Part shown: in pieces, positions 1 through 8,256 of the stretch
Layout: each line of letters begins with the position of its first letter
Position numbering within the stretch: position 1 is the first letter of the stretch
Assembly: GCA_023627715.1 (NCBI GenBank)
Contig: JAMAHW010000248.1
Span: 1 to 11,116 of the forward strand
Source: Periconia sp. R9002
Taxonomy: Eukaryota > Ascomycota > Dothideomycetes > Pleosporales > Periconiaceae
DNA length: 11,116 bases
Direction of reading: 5' to 3'
Translations under genes and position numbers: made by a program
The notes under the pieces: generated by a model
The model's database searches: none
Told to the model about the DNA's origin: nothing
Seen by the model: the letters and a program-made list of their open reading frames with translations, nothing else

Positions 1-75
1 GACATTGTACTTCCATTTACTCCCCTTGCGCACCACCCGGTATCCTGCTTCAAAGGCCTGAGCAGGACCCTAACA
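1..75 (+). repeat. 3' end of an LTR from the central chromovirus family, little mutated
   Basis: These bases align to the last ~74 bases of both 460-bp LTRs of the central element (right LTR about 8178-8251), including the terminal CCCTAACA. The differences are almost all sites where this copy keeps CpA, CpG or TpG and the other copies have TpA: TTGCGCACC here against TTATATACC in the left LTR, and CCCGG against CCTAG. One base is extra (CAAAGG against TAAGG). The LTR starts outside the window, so it may be a solo LTR or the 3' LTR of another copy. GTAAG at 76-80 would be its right-hand target duplication, which cannot be tested here. The sharp change to AT-rich sequence after base 75 fits the terminus. 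Confidence 0.85.
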
Positions 76-606
76 GTAAGTATATAATAATTTTATTTAG
101 TAGTTTTATCCTTTTTATAATACTTAAACTTCTAAAAGTTATATTTATAGAGAGCTTTTTAGGCTAGTATTAATTTAACGCTTTTTTTTAGCTTTTTAAG
201 CTTAGTAGCTTATAAGCTTTAAGTTTAAATTCTAGTAAAATTACTTTTAAAATTACTAGCTTTTTTTAGTATTATAAGTACTACTAGTAGGGTACTATCT
301 TATAAGCTTTTATCTATAGATTCTTCTACTCTTTTAAATTAAGATAACTATTATTTAAATATATAACTTAGTATATTATAGTAAGCTCTTTTTATACTTA
401 TTAGCTAAGTTCCTATTTATTAAGGTCCTAGAGATCTTAGGTTAATTTTTACGTATATCTAGGGTAGAAGTATAGGCAGTAGGGCAATAAGATAGATAGT
501 TATTAATAAGTTATATTTCTAAAAAGTAGGTTATAACTTAGAGTAAATATAAGACGCTATAAAGGTATCTTACCTAGATTATATATAGGAGGGAATCCCT
601 AGTTCT
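76..606. other. AT-rich, RIP-like degraded DNA with no recognisable gene
   Basis: Between the LTR end at base 75 and the tandem array at 607, the sequence is dominated by TA, TTA and AAG-rich words with many stops in all frames. On the minus strand, frames rich in Lys, Ser, Thr and former Pro/Gln codons could be the low-complexity C-terminal tail of the Fot1-like transposase that runs leftward from 1219. I see no motif that proves it. No terminal inverted repeat matching the region near 9060 was found. Confidence 0.4.
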
Positions 607-704
607 AGCGCTTATAAGTAAGTGCTCACTAGTAAGTGCTTATTAGTAAGTAATTATATATAAGCGCTTATAGGTAAGCGCTTACTAATAAGTACTTTAT
701 AAAT
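607..704. repeat. 14-bp tandem repeat, seven units
   Basis: Seven consecutive 14-base units start at 607, 621, 635, 649, 663, 677 and 691. Five of them fit the consensus AGYGCTTAYTARTA closely; the fourth (649-662) and seventh (691-704) are more diverged. Unit-to-unit differences are largely C/T and G/A changes, as expected if a homogeneous array was later mutated by RIP. It lies just beyond the recognisable end of the Fot1-like transposase (minus strand), possibly in that transposon's 3' non-coding part. It is not CRISPR-like: the units abut with no spacers. Confidence 0.75.
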
Positions 705-737
705 AAGTAGTTATATAATTCTAATCTACTTAGTCTA

Positions 738-1219
738 CTTATAAAACGTTTAAACCCCTATTAGTATATAATTAATAAGCTAAGCGTATTCTATTCTTAG
801 GATCGTAACACTATTATTAGAAAGGCCTTTTTAATATATATTATAGTAAAAGTCTAAAGTTAAGCTTTACTATAAATTTTAAAAAATTACTTTTTATTAA
901 TATTACTTTTTCTACTATACTTTATAAAAAAAGATAGCTCTTTTAAGTAATAGTATTATAATATTAAAAAAAGGCTAATATCTAATATCTATAATATATA
1001 AGTAGTATATATAGAAAATCTAATAAAGATAATATTATATTAGATAGTAAATAGTAGTATATTAGGTATAATATATAAGTTATAATTATCTATTAAAATA
1101 ATTTAATACTCTTAAAGAGACTTAATATAAAATTAAGTAGCCTTTTTAAATAGATATAGCTATTCTAGGCCTAGCTTATTATTAGTTTAGCCTTTATTAC
1201 TAATAGTGTAATTCTATCT
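738..1219 (-). pseudogene. Fot1/pogo-type transposase, C-terminal half (split by the retrotransposon)
   Basis: Read leftward from the TATCT duplication, the minus strand gives a degenerate frame matching the second half of the DDE domain of Fot1/pogo transposases (Tc1-mariner superfamily, nuclear cut-and-paste enzymes). Near 1207-1155 it reads ISNxG, then TNNKLGLE and a leucine after a stop that was probably Trp. A catalytic Asp follows at 1090-1088 in the context ILIDN. Further on is a Tyr-Thr-Thr-Tyr...Leu-stop...Leu-Asp stretch, corresponding to the family's conserved HTTH...LQPLD motif, with the last Asp at 982-980. The two Asp codons are 35 residues apart. Stops are at former Gln/Arg/Trp codons. 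The C-terminus is unclear; I stop near 738, where the frame loses family features. It continues the half at 8252-8983 in the same frame once the retrotransposon and one duplication are removed. Confidence 0.78.
1215..1219 (+). repeat. Left target-site duplication TATCT
   Basis: TATCT directly precedes the 5' LTR and is repeated exactly after the 3' LTR at 8252-8256. Five bases is the usual duplication length for Ty3/gypsy integrases. Its survival shows the two LTRs come from one insertion. Confidence 0.92.
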
Positions 1220-1255
1220 TATTACAGCTGTGCCTTACAAAAATTACTCTTAGCA

Positions 1256-1290
1256 CTTATAGTAAGTGTAATTTCGATAATTACTATAAG
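1256..1290 (+). repeat. Inverted repeat in the LTR upstream of the TATA-like site
   Basis: CTTATAGTAA at 1256-1265 is the exact reverse complement of TTACTATAAG at 1281-1290, with a 15-base loop. The same pair, with one G-to-A change, is in the 3' LTR at 7828-7837 and 7853-7862. It lies just before the TATA-like sequence, so it could be a protein-binding palindrome in U3; this is inference. Confidence 0.6.
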
Positions 1291-1296
1291 TAGCAC

Positions 1297-1304
1297 TATA
1301 TAGA
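1297..1304 (+). promoter_or_regulatory. Possible LTR TATA box (TATATAGA)
   Basis: TATATAGA followed by an A run lies about 78 bases into the LTR and is conserved in the 3' LTR (about 7869-7876). It would place U3 upstream and R/U5 downstream. In DNA this AT-rich, chance matches are common, so the call rests mainly on position and on its presence in both LTRs. Confidence 0.35.
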
Positions 1305-1372
1305 TAAAAACTAGGATCTTAGACCTAAAGCAGATTATAATATAGACACGTAATAAAGAGGTTACGTAACGT

Positions 1373-1443
1373 CTCTATAGCTCTACGACTATAGAGATAT
1401 AGAGCTATCTCTGTAACTCTATTACTATAGAGCTACAGAGCTT
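1373..1443 (+). repeat. Hairpin-forming repeats in the LTR (CTATAGAG/CTCTATAG family)
   Basis: CTCTATAG at 1373-1380 pairs perfectly with CTATAGAG at 1389-1396. Related words follow: ATAGAGCTAT near 1399, and CTATAGAGCTACAGAG just before the CTT at 1441-1443. The block is almost unchanged in the 3' LTR. It would form stem-loops in the transcript and may be a structured R/U5 leader; that role is inferred. Confidence 0.5.
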
Positions 1444-1684
1444 AGGAATTTTCTTAGTATATAGTAAGTATATATTACACTCCTTAGATAGTCTTTATTA
1501 TTAATTCAATCTTTTAACTAAAGAGCTACCCTACTTTTAATATCTACTATTTAGAATCTATTACATCGTGCTTATTAACAGTTACACACCCTACCATTAT
1601 CCTATAACGTTATACTTCTATTTACTCCCCTTATATACCACCTAGTATCCTGCTTTAAGGCCTAAGTAGGACCCTAATAGTTTA

Positions 1685-3840
1685 ATAATTAAGTATTAGG
1701 AGAGCAAAGCGTAAGTAGCGTATAGTCTAAGCTAAATAATAGTACTAGAATAATAACCTAAAAGAGCGGCGGCTCTATTAGTACGTTTGTTAGATAATAC
1801 AGATTATTAATAAATAAAGGAAGCTATCTAAGCCTTAATAGTATAAAATAAAGTTCTAAAGAATAGTCTTAAATAAAATAAAACACAACTTAAAGTAGTA
1901 CTAGGTAAGTAGTAAGAATAATTAATACTTATCTATTAGCTCTAGTTAAGCGCAACAAAGAAACTACTAAAGCTCCTAACTATAAAAAAGTTTAATAGAA
2001 CCTAGAATAAACTAAGACCCTTCTTAGCTAACGCTATACTATATCTAGATATATAAGCAGCACACTTTAATACTAAGGAAAAGAAAGTAGTCTACGTAGC
2101 TATACATCTTAAAGATAAAGCTATAAGGTAGTTTAAACCCTACTAGATAGATTATAGGACGTTCACACCTAGAATGCGAAAACTAAAAATAGTCTTAATT
2201 TTTAGCAACTTTAACTACTTTACCTAGAAACTTAAGGGGGTATTTAGAGATAAAAACATCTAACGATAATCTACTAAAAAACTCTAGAAACTTAAACAAA
2301 AAAAGTTAGTACTTAACTATATATCTATATTTAAATAGTTATCTATAAATACGGAATAGAATAAGCTATCCCTAATATCCTAATTTTACGAAAGACTTAA
2401 GCTAGAAATTACTTACAAAATAATTTACATAGATAAGCTAATAACACTTAACGCACTTAAAAGATAAGCTCTAAGTATAGATAATAAACTCTAGTAATAG
2501 AAAAAGAAGAAAACGTTATAGGGACACTAAAACTAAGATTATAGTAATCTAATAATCCTAGACGCAAACAAGGATAAGAGATCTAAAAAAAAGGATTTCG
2601 AGTGCTTTAATTATAGAAAGAAAGGCCACTATATAAAGGACTACAAAAGTAAGACTAAACCTAAAAATAATAAGAGGAAGGACCTTATATACTATAGTTG
2701 TAGAAAGAAGGGACACTTCGCTTAAGACTATTATAGTAAGAAAGCTAAAAAAAGCTAAGCAAAAAATATAGACAAAACTCTAGAAAGATCTAGGAATAAA
2801 AAATCTAAAGAAAAGATTGCAGCTAATAGTAAGTACACTAAACTACACTAGACCTTTTATTACAAAGATAACTACCTAATTTACATTAAAGCTAAACAAA
2901 GAAATAGCTGGTTTCTAAGTAGGAAAAATAAAAAAATAGTAGTAAGTAAGGATAGGACCTATAACTAGGTAGAATCTAGTAGAAAGATTGGTGAGGGGTT
3001 AGAGAACACTACTAAATATCCTATACTAATACCCTCCGCAACAGTAAAAGAGGAAGAGTTAGAATCCTTAGAAAAAGGAAGTTCTAATAATAGCTAGTAG
3101 TATAAACCTAAATAACGCTATTTAGGGGCAGTCTATATAAAAGTTACGGAAGAAAGTAACCTAGAAAGCTAGAACAACTTTAGGGATTAGAGATTTATTA
3201 AGAAAGCTAGACTAGAAATAACCCTTAAAAAAGCTTATAAAGAATAGAAAATACGACATCTATATAATACTAGATTCACATCATTTTAGAACTAGTTAGA
3301 AAACGAATATGTTGTAAAATAAGAGATGCCTACTTAAGCAAAATAGAGAAAGCTATTAAAGCTTATAAAATAGATTAATAACGTATACACTCCTAGAAAA
3401 GTTATTAAATACTATATTTTAGTACAAGATAAGCTAGGAGAAGACGAATATAAGAAAGGGGACGACCTTTAAGTTTAGATAAGGTACCCTGCATACTATA
3501 AGATAGTATAAGTATTATGCATTAAAGTAAAATGCCAGATTTACATAATACTAAAGAAGAAATACTAAGCCTAGCTAATCTAAAGTAAAGAATAAGAAAT
3601 TGATGCTATTACATATAAAGAAATCTATAGGTAGCACCTAAAGAATAGGTAGAAAGGACACCTTATCTTTAAACCTAGACTAAATCTGCCACTACTATGC
3701 GTTATAGGTAGGCCATAGTATAAATACATAAACAATAAATGCGCTAAGCATATAAAAAAAAAGAAAAGCGCCTATTACTAGCCTAAAGATAAGAAACTTA
3801 AAGGAAATATAGGACTATATATTATAATAAACAGAGTTTA
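1685..3840 (+). pseudogene. gag: Chromovirus gag (capsid, two zinc knuckles, Cys/His-rich tail), heavily mutated
   Basis: Gag packages the element's RNA into cytoplasmic particles. The frame reads through many stops. The start is undecided: ATG has probably become ATA, and ATA codons lie upstream of the capsid core. A Lys/Gln-rich N-terminal stretch is followed from about 1985 by KKFNRT and LRPFL, which match the start of the gypsy capsid core, running to about 2470. Two CCHC knuckles (C-X2-C-X4-H-X4-C) are at 2603-2644 and 2690-2731. In each, two of the three cysteines read Tyr through TGY to TAY changes, while His is kept. A Cys/His-rich region follows: a degraded HW-T-x-CYDD-like motif at 2846-2884 and a second cluster at about 3482-3760. 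The frame continues into protease without a clear stop of its own, so gag and pol may have been one polyprotein. Confidence 0.85.
2603..2731 (+). other. Nucleocapsid: two CCHC zinc knuckles
   Basis: The first knuckle has Cys at 2603, Cys-to-Tyr at 2612, His at 2627 and Cys-to-Tyr at 2642. The second has Cys-to-Tyr at 2690, Cys at 2699, His at 2714 and Cys-to-Tyr at 2729. Both have RKKGH at the centre. They share one frame 45 bases apart. Zinc knuckles bind the packaged RNA; these can no longer hold zinc. Confidence 0.9.
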
Positions 3841-3844
3841 TTAA

Positions 3845-4180
3845 AGAAAATAGATACGAATTATAGTTAATAGTAGAGTAACTAGAAACTTTATCTCTAA
3901 AACATTTATTAAGAACTAAAAAATAAATTATACAATAAAATAGTATCTACGACAACTCTACACTATAGAAGGAAACCTATTTTAGGAACTAATATAATTT
4001 AAGATAAAGCCGTTAACGCTAGTATTAGAAGGACTCTAGCTTTATAATATAGTTATAGATATAACACAAATTAATAATAAGCAAGATATTATCTTAGGAA
4101 TGCTATAGCTAAAAGTAATGAACCCTAATATTAATTAGTAGACGGGAAAAATCAGCTATTAATATAAACAACTCTAAGCA
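3845..4180 (+). other. Retropepsin-type protease domain remnant
   Basis: The active-site D-S-G reads Asn-Ser-Arg at 3869-3877 (D to N and G to R, both G-to-A), followed by a kept NFIS. The second conserved part, DIILGM with L (expected PWL, now L-stop-L), lies near 4086-4115, then MNP and a TGKISY-like end near 4160. Both are in the gag-pol frame. The enzyme would be dead. Confidence 0.85.
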
Positions 4181-4329
4181 AATATTAAGACCTATATTAG
4201 GAAATTCCTAGAAGAATACAAGAAATAGGAAAAGCTACTTTAGGAACCTAAAGGTTACCTTCTAGAACATAAACTATAGGATATTAAGATTAAACTAGAA
4301 GAAGGCAAAACTGCTAGGTAGGGACCTAT

Positions 4330-5060
4330 TTACTAAAAATTAGAAGAAGAGTTAAAAATTGAAAAAGAATACGTTAACTTAGCACTTAGAAAGGGATAGA
4401 TTAGGCTATTAAAGTCACTAGTATCGCATAGAACAATATTTGTAGATAAGAAGGGGACTACTAAAAAATAGTTATGCGTAGATTATAGGAAAATAAACGC
4501 TATTACTAAAAAGAATTAGTACCTACTACTACTAATAGCAAACCTCTAAAATTAGATAAGGAAGGCTACAATATTTACGAAGTTAAATATAACTAACGCA
4601 TACTATTAGATTAGGATTAAGGAAGGCTATAAGTAAAAAATAGCCTTCTAAATATAGTACAGACTATATAAATATTAAGTTATACCCTTTAGACTTACTA
4701 ATGCACCTGCGGTGTTCTAAAATAGAATTAATACAGTACTTAGAGAACACCTAGACGTTTTTGTATTTATATACCTAGACAACATCCTAATATTCTTAGA
4801 AACTAAAGAAGAATATATACAACATATATATAAAGTTCTAAAAAGACTTATAGAAAATTACCTATTTTTAAAAATAAGAAAATGCGAGTTCCACACTAAG
4901 AAAACTAATTTCTTAGGGTTTGTAGTAGAACTAGGGAGATTAGGAATTAACCTAAATAAGATTAAACAAATTGAAGAATAGCCCGTGCTAAAGAACGTTA
5001 CTAACATCTAGAAATTTAATAGACTAGTAAACTTTTATAGAAAGTTTATAGTAGGATAGT
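4330..5060 (+). other. Reverse transcriptase domain remnant
   Basis: Motifs appear in order: KKGTTKK and VDYRKIN (about 4450-4500), FTKLNIT with the first catalytic Asp now Asn at 4586-4588, IPFRLTNAPAVF near 4680-4720 (family VPFG..NAPA.FQ), and the YLDD box read as YLDN at 4772-4783, where the last Asp is Asn. KCEF and FLGFVV follow near 4881-4925. Spacing is normal for Ty3/gypsy, with no deletion seen. Confidence 0.93.
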
Positions 5061-5199
5061 TAAAACTTACGGAACCTATTATACAACTTACTAAAAAGCA
5101 TATACCTTTTAAATAGATAGAGGAATACTAAAAATCTTTTAAAGAAATTAAGAAAAGATTTTTAGAATAACTAATCCTAAGAATGTTTAATCTAGAATA

Positions 5200-5460
5200 G
5201 CCTAGAATTATTAGAACGGACGTATCTAATTCTACGTATAGTATCGCCTTACTATAGATTAACCTAATAGAAGGACACGAATATCTAGTTAAATACTTCT
5301 TGAAACAGATAAGACCGTTAGAACTTAACTACCTTATCTATAATAAAGAAATATTAGTAATATACAAAGCTTTTAAGTAGTAGAGAGTGTATCTCTAAAA
5401 AGTAAAATACAGAACTAAAGTCTACATAAACTATAAAAACCTTACAGGGTTTATAATAAA
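5200..5460 (+). other. RNase H domain remnant
   Basis: The TD-V-SN box (family TDAS) keeps its Asp at 5219-5221, and the downstream Glu in N-K-E at 5348-5350 is kept where the family has DKE. The stretch EYLVKYF and a YKAFK-stop-stop (expected Trp) lies between and after. It degrades the RNA template after first-strand synthesis. Confidence 0.85.
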
Positions 5461-5819
5461 TAAGGACCTAGGACAATAATATACTAGATAGTAGGAATTC
5501 TTATCTACATTTAATTTTAAGATTATCTATGTTAAAAAATTAGAAAATCAATTAGTGGATACTTTAAGTAGACGCCTAGATTTAGAACTAGAAATTAAGG
5601 CAATAGGAATAATATTGATTAAGAATAAACAAGGGAACCTTGTTCTAGATAAGGCAGCAGCCAACTCTAAGTGAGGAAGCAATAAACTAGATAAATAGAT
5701 TAAGTAAAAAGCCACTAAGGAATATCTTAAATAGCTATAAAAAGACATCTAAGATAGATTCTATACAAAGTATAATAGGATCTATATTCTAACGAAAATA
5801 TAGAGGGAATTTATATAAC

Positions 5820-6860
5820 AATTCTATAAACTACTAATATATAGCCACTAAAGGATCGAGAAAACCTTAGAAAAACTACTAAAACGGTACTATATACCTA
5901 AAGTAAGGACAATAGTAATAGAAGTTCTTAGAAATTATAAGGATTGCTATAGAAATAAGTATAATAGGCATACACTATACAGAACGCTACAACTAGTAGA
6001 GACACCCGAATGACTATAGGGGACGATCATAATTAACTTTATTACGCACTTACTAAAGTTAAAAGATCCCGTAACTAAGGTTAAGTATAATAGAATAATA
6101 ACTATTGTTAATAAATTAACTAAATACACCTACTTTAAGCTATATACTAAAAAGAGTGGAACGGAAGTAGTAGCATACAAGATTATTAACACAGTAATTA
6201 GTAAATACGGCGTCCTAGATAAAATTATTACAGACTAAGATAAGTGATTTAATTTAAAGTTATAGAGTATAATTACGGCTACACTAGGAGTTAAATATAG
6301 TATAATAACGGCCTATTATCCACAAGTAGATAGACAGTTAGAATAGATAAACTAGACAGTTAAGCAATACTTAAGATATTACCTTAACTATAATTAGAAC
6401 AACTAGGTAGCACTATTACTAATAGCCTAGTTAGTATACAACAGCTTAAAGAACGTAGTAATAGGAATTATACCGTTCTTTGTAAACTATAGATTTAACC
6501 TAAATACGTATAATCCACCTAAGCATATATATACTTAGATAGCAAATAGTAAGAAATTCGTAGAGAGAATTAAAGAAATCTACAGTTAGCTACAACTAAA
6601 CGCCGAATTCCTTAATAAATAAATAGGGAAGTACTATAATTAGTACTATAAAGAGGGACCTAATTTTAAGAGAGAGGAAAAAGTATAGTTAAGACGCCGA
6701 AACATTAAAAGTAAGCAGCCTAGCCTAAAATTTAATTACGTAAAGATCGGCCTATATAAAATTACTAAACAAATCACGCTGGTTATATATAGATTAGAAC
6801 TACTAAAAAACATAGGAATCTACCTAGTGTTCTACGTCTTACTTTTGGAAAAAGCACTCT
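5820..6860 (+). other. Integrase domain remnant with GPY/F module
   Basis: The zinc-binding N-terminus keeps one His at 5846-5848 before IEKTLEKLL. Its Cys pair is Tyr (5936-5938) and Cys (5945-5947). The catalytic core has Asp-to-Asn at 6035-6037, Asp at 6233-6235 (ITD) and Glu at 6341-6343 (QLE). The last two are 35 residues apart, matching the retroviral D,D-35-E spacing. The GPY/F module reads IGLYKI at 6746-6763, and the usual HPVFHVSLLE end is visible as VFY-V-LLLE near 6829-6850. Confidence 0.93.
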
Positions 6861-6919
6861 AAAATGCTAAACTAGTAGTGTATAAGTCTAACACCTATAG
6901 AGAATAAGACGAACAATAG

Positions 6920-7072
6920 GACGTTAACAAAATTATTAAATACTAGGTTTAAAATAGAAAAAACTATTACTTAGTTAGGTAAATAGGTACTAATAAGAAA
7001 GGAAAACTATAGAAAGATTTGTAGGAACTAGAAGACGGCCTTAGCTACCCTAAAAAGTTAGAGGATTTTTAG
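6920..7072 (+). other. C-terminal chromodomain remnant
   Basis: After the integrase the frame gives DVNKIIKY, then a short gap, NYYLVR-stop-IGT (family YLVKWKG), then stop-KDL-stop-ELE (family WEP-ENL) and a final KLEDF. This is the length and order of a chromodomain, with aromatic-cage Trp codons turned to TAG/TAA. Chromodomains of these elements bind modified histone H3 tails and bias integration to heterochromatin. The host block here is itself repeat-rich. Confidence 0.8.
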
Positions 7073-7129
7073 TCCACCCTATTAAATAAAGAAAACTAGG
7101 GGATAACGTAAAATCTTTGCCTAGCTATA

Positions 7130-7700
7130 AATTAAGAGGAGCGCTACTAGTAGTAGCGTTAGTAGCAACGTCTTAATTAAAGATTAGCTCTAGATCTACC
7201 TACTAACTAGTCTACTAAAGCTCAGCCTCCTCTTTATTAAGTTCTGCCTCTAAGGCGTAAGAATAAGTAATTAACTTCTTTTTAAAAAACGCCTATTACT
7301 TTTCAAAACGCTAAATTTTTATATAAGCCTCCGCCAGCTTATCTAGAAGCTCCTCCTACGCCTTATAAGCTTTATTAAGCTAACGTTAAACTTTATCTTC
7401 TATATAGTTAATAGATCTTACTAATAGTAGTTAGTTAAGACACACGCATTATATTTCTAAGAATAAACTAACCCTCTAACAGCGAAACGTCGGTAGCTTA
7501 ATAAGAACTATATATATTAGTATAAACGCATACCTCGTAGAATTTACTATCCCTAGAAGAAATAATATAGGATAAGCCTAACTAAAAATAACGAAGATAA
7601 GGAAGTATTTTAGTTCTATAATAAAGTATTTTATTAGTAAGTAAAACATAGGATCTAACTTTTAAAGAAATAGTAGAGGGAACTATAACGAATAATAATG
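7130..7700 (-). pseudogene. Degenerate antisense coiled-coil protein gene between pol and 3' LTR
   Basis: A minus-strand frame through stops encodes a charged, helical stretch. Its most regular part, about 7378-7215, reads LNKAYKA, then EELLDKLAEAYIKI, then an F-KKKL basic run and ALEAELNKEEAE, followed by a Ser/Thr/Ala-rich tail. No + strand frame in this interval shows comparable periodicity, and minus-strand stops fall where Gln/Arg codons are expected. It resembles, from memory, the hypothetical coiled-coil proteins often predicted antisense inside fungal gypsy elements; no function is known to me. The start (upstream near 7700) and the end (possibly overlapping the end of pol near 7050) are uncertain. 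It lies inside the retrotransposon, so it was probably carried by it. Confidence 0.6.
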
Positions 7701-7777
7701 CCCTAGAAATAGACACGCGGGGCTATAGCACTAATATACCCTAATCTCTAGAACGGACAAACGTAGAAACTAAGTAT

Positions 7778-7788
7778 AAGGAGGGGGA
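7778..7788 (+). promoter_or_regulatory. Polypurine tract
   Basis: An 11-base purine run (AAGGAGGGGGA) ends three bases before the TGTTATAG that opens the 3' LTR. It is the most G-rich run in the window. Purine tracts here resist RNase H and prime plus-strand DNA synthesis. Its position and + orientation agree with gag-pol. Confidence 0.85.
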
Positions 7789-7791
7789 TAG

Positions 7792-8251
7792 TGTTATAGC
7801 TATACCTTACAAGAATTACTCTTAGCACTTATAGTAAGTGTAATTTTAATAATTACTATAAATAGCACTATATAGATAAAGACTAGGATCTTAGACCTAA
7901 AGCAGATTATAATATAGACACGTAATAAGAAAGTTATATAACGTCTCTATAGCTCTACGACTATAGAGATATAGAGCTATTTCTATAACTCTATTACTAT
8001 AGAGCTACAGAGCTTAGAAATTTTCTTAGTATATAGTAAGTATACATCACACTCCTTAGATAGTCTTTATTATTAATTTAATCTTTTAACTAAAGAGCTA
8101 CTTTACTTTTAATATCCACTATTTAGAATCTATTACATCGTGCTTATTAACGGTTACACACCCTACTGTTATCCCGTAACGTTGTACTTCTATTTACTCC
8201 CCTTACACACCACCTAGTATCCTACTTTAAGGCCTAAGTAGGACCCTAACA
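7792..8251 (+). repeat. 3' LTR (460 bp)
   Basis: It keeps the canonical ends TGTTA...TAACA and has exactly the same length as the 5' LTR. It differs from the 5' LTR only by transitions, about 33 by hand count. It shares the TATA-like site and stem-loop block with the 5' copy. Confidence 0.95.
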
Positions 8252-8256
8252 TATCT
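8252..8256 (+). repeat. Right target-site duplication TATCT
   Basis: It is an exact copy of 1215-1219, directly after the terminal CA of the 3' LTR. On the minus strand its bases fall inside the split transposase frame (F-R-stop junction). Confidence 0.92.

Larger units (their letters stand above)
1220..1679 (+). repeat. 5' LTR (460 bp)
   Basis: It starts TATTACAG (TGTTATAG in the 3' LTR) and ends CCCTAATA (CCCTAACA in the 3' LTR), so the ancestral ends were the usual TG...CA with TGTTA/TAACA inverted termini. By hand alignment it differs from the 3' LTR at about 33 of 460 positions, every one a transition and no indel. Each copy keeps the ancestral C or G at some sites, so both were mutated independently after insertion. 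Confidence 0.95.
3841..7072 (+). pseudogene. pol: Chromovirus pol (PR-RT-RNaseH-IN-chromodomain), heavily mutated
   Basis: Pol would process the polyprotein, copy the RNA into DNA and integrate it. It runs in the same frame as gag. Order: protease about 3845-4180, RT about 4330-5060, RNase H about 5200-5460, integrase about 5820-6860, chromodomain 6920-7072. Stops are almost all TAA/TAG at expected Gln, Arg or Trp positions. Catalytic losses include the protease Asp, two of three RT Asp and the first integrase Asp, all to Asn by G-to-A. The true stop is uncertain: the family-like frame fades after LEDF at 7069, and several former stops or codons lie up to about 7130. The closest type by layout is a fungal chromovirus; the lineage is not assigned. 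Confidence 0.93.
1220..8251 (+). mobile_element. Complete but inactive Ty3/gypsy chromovirus LTR retrotransposon
   Basis: The element is 7,032 bp: a 460-bp LTR at each end, a 6.1-kb internal region, a TATCT duplication outside both ends and a polypurine tract before the 3' LTR. Its order is gag (zinc knuckles), protease, RT, RNase H, integrase, chromodomain. RNase H before integrase defines Ty3/gypsy, and the chromodomain after the GPY/F-like module of integrase defines chromoviruses, which use it to target chromatin. All coding motifs lie in one + frame (codons starting at positions 2 mod 3) from about 1685 to 7072 with no frameshift detected, so damage is by point mutation rather than indels. 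Dozens of internal stops and lost catalytic residues make it non-autonomous. It interrupts a Fot1-like transposase gene. No primer-binding site could be assigned in the bases after 1679. Confidence 0.95.

Noticed and set aside
493..545. Possible left terminal inverted repeat of the Fot1-like element (TAGGTTATAAC-like word)
   Set aside because: Only a few bases resemble the GGTTACGTAACC region near 9070, alignment needs a gap, and no TA duplication could be paired.
607..704. Possible CRISPR array
   Set aside because: The units are 14 bases, directly abutting and without unique spacers, in a fungal-type repeat region.
1680..1710. Primer-binding site after the 5' LTR
   Set aside because: The bases after 1679 (GTTTAATAATTAAG...) do not clearly complement a tRNA 3' end, and RIP-like changes make any match by eye unreliable.
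5548..5748. 66-codon open frame on the minus strand
   Set aside because: It lies antisense to the pol region between RNase H and integrase, has no recognisable motif and is open mainly because the + strand frame is real coding sequence. It is a shadow.
5947..6129. 60-codon hydrophobic open frame on the minus strand
   Set aside because: It is antisense to the integrase core. Its hydrophobic, membrane-like look comes from the reverse complement of Lys/Asn/Ile-rich integrase codons.
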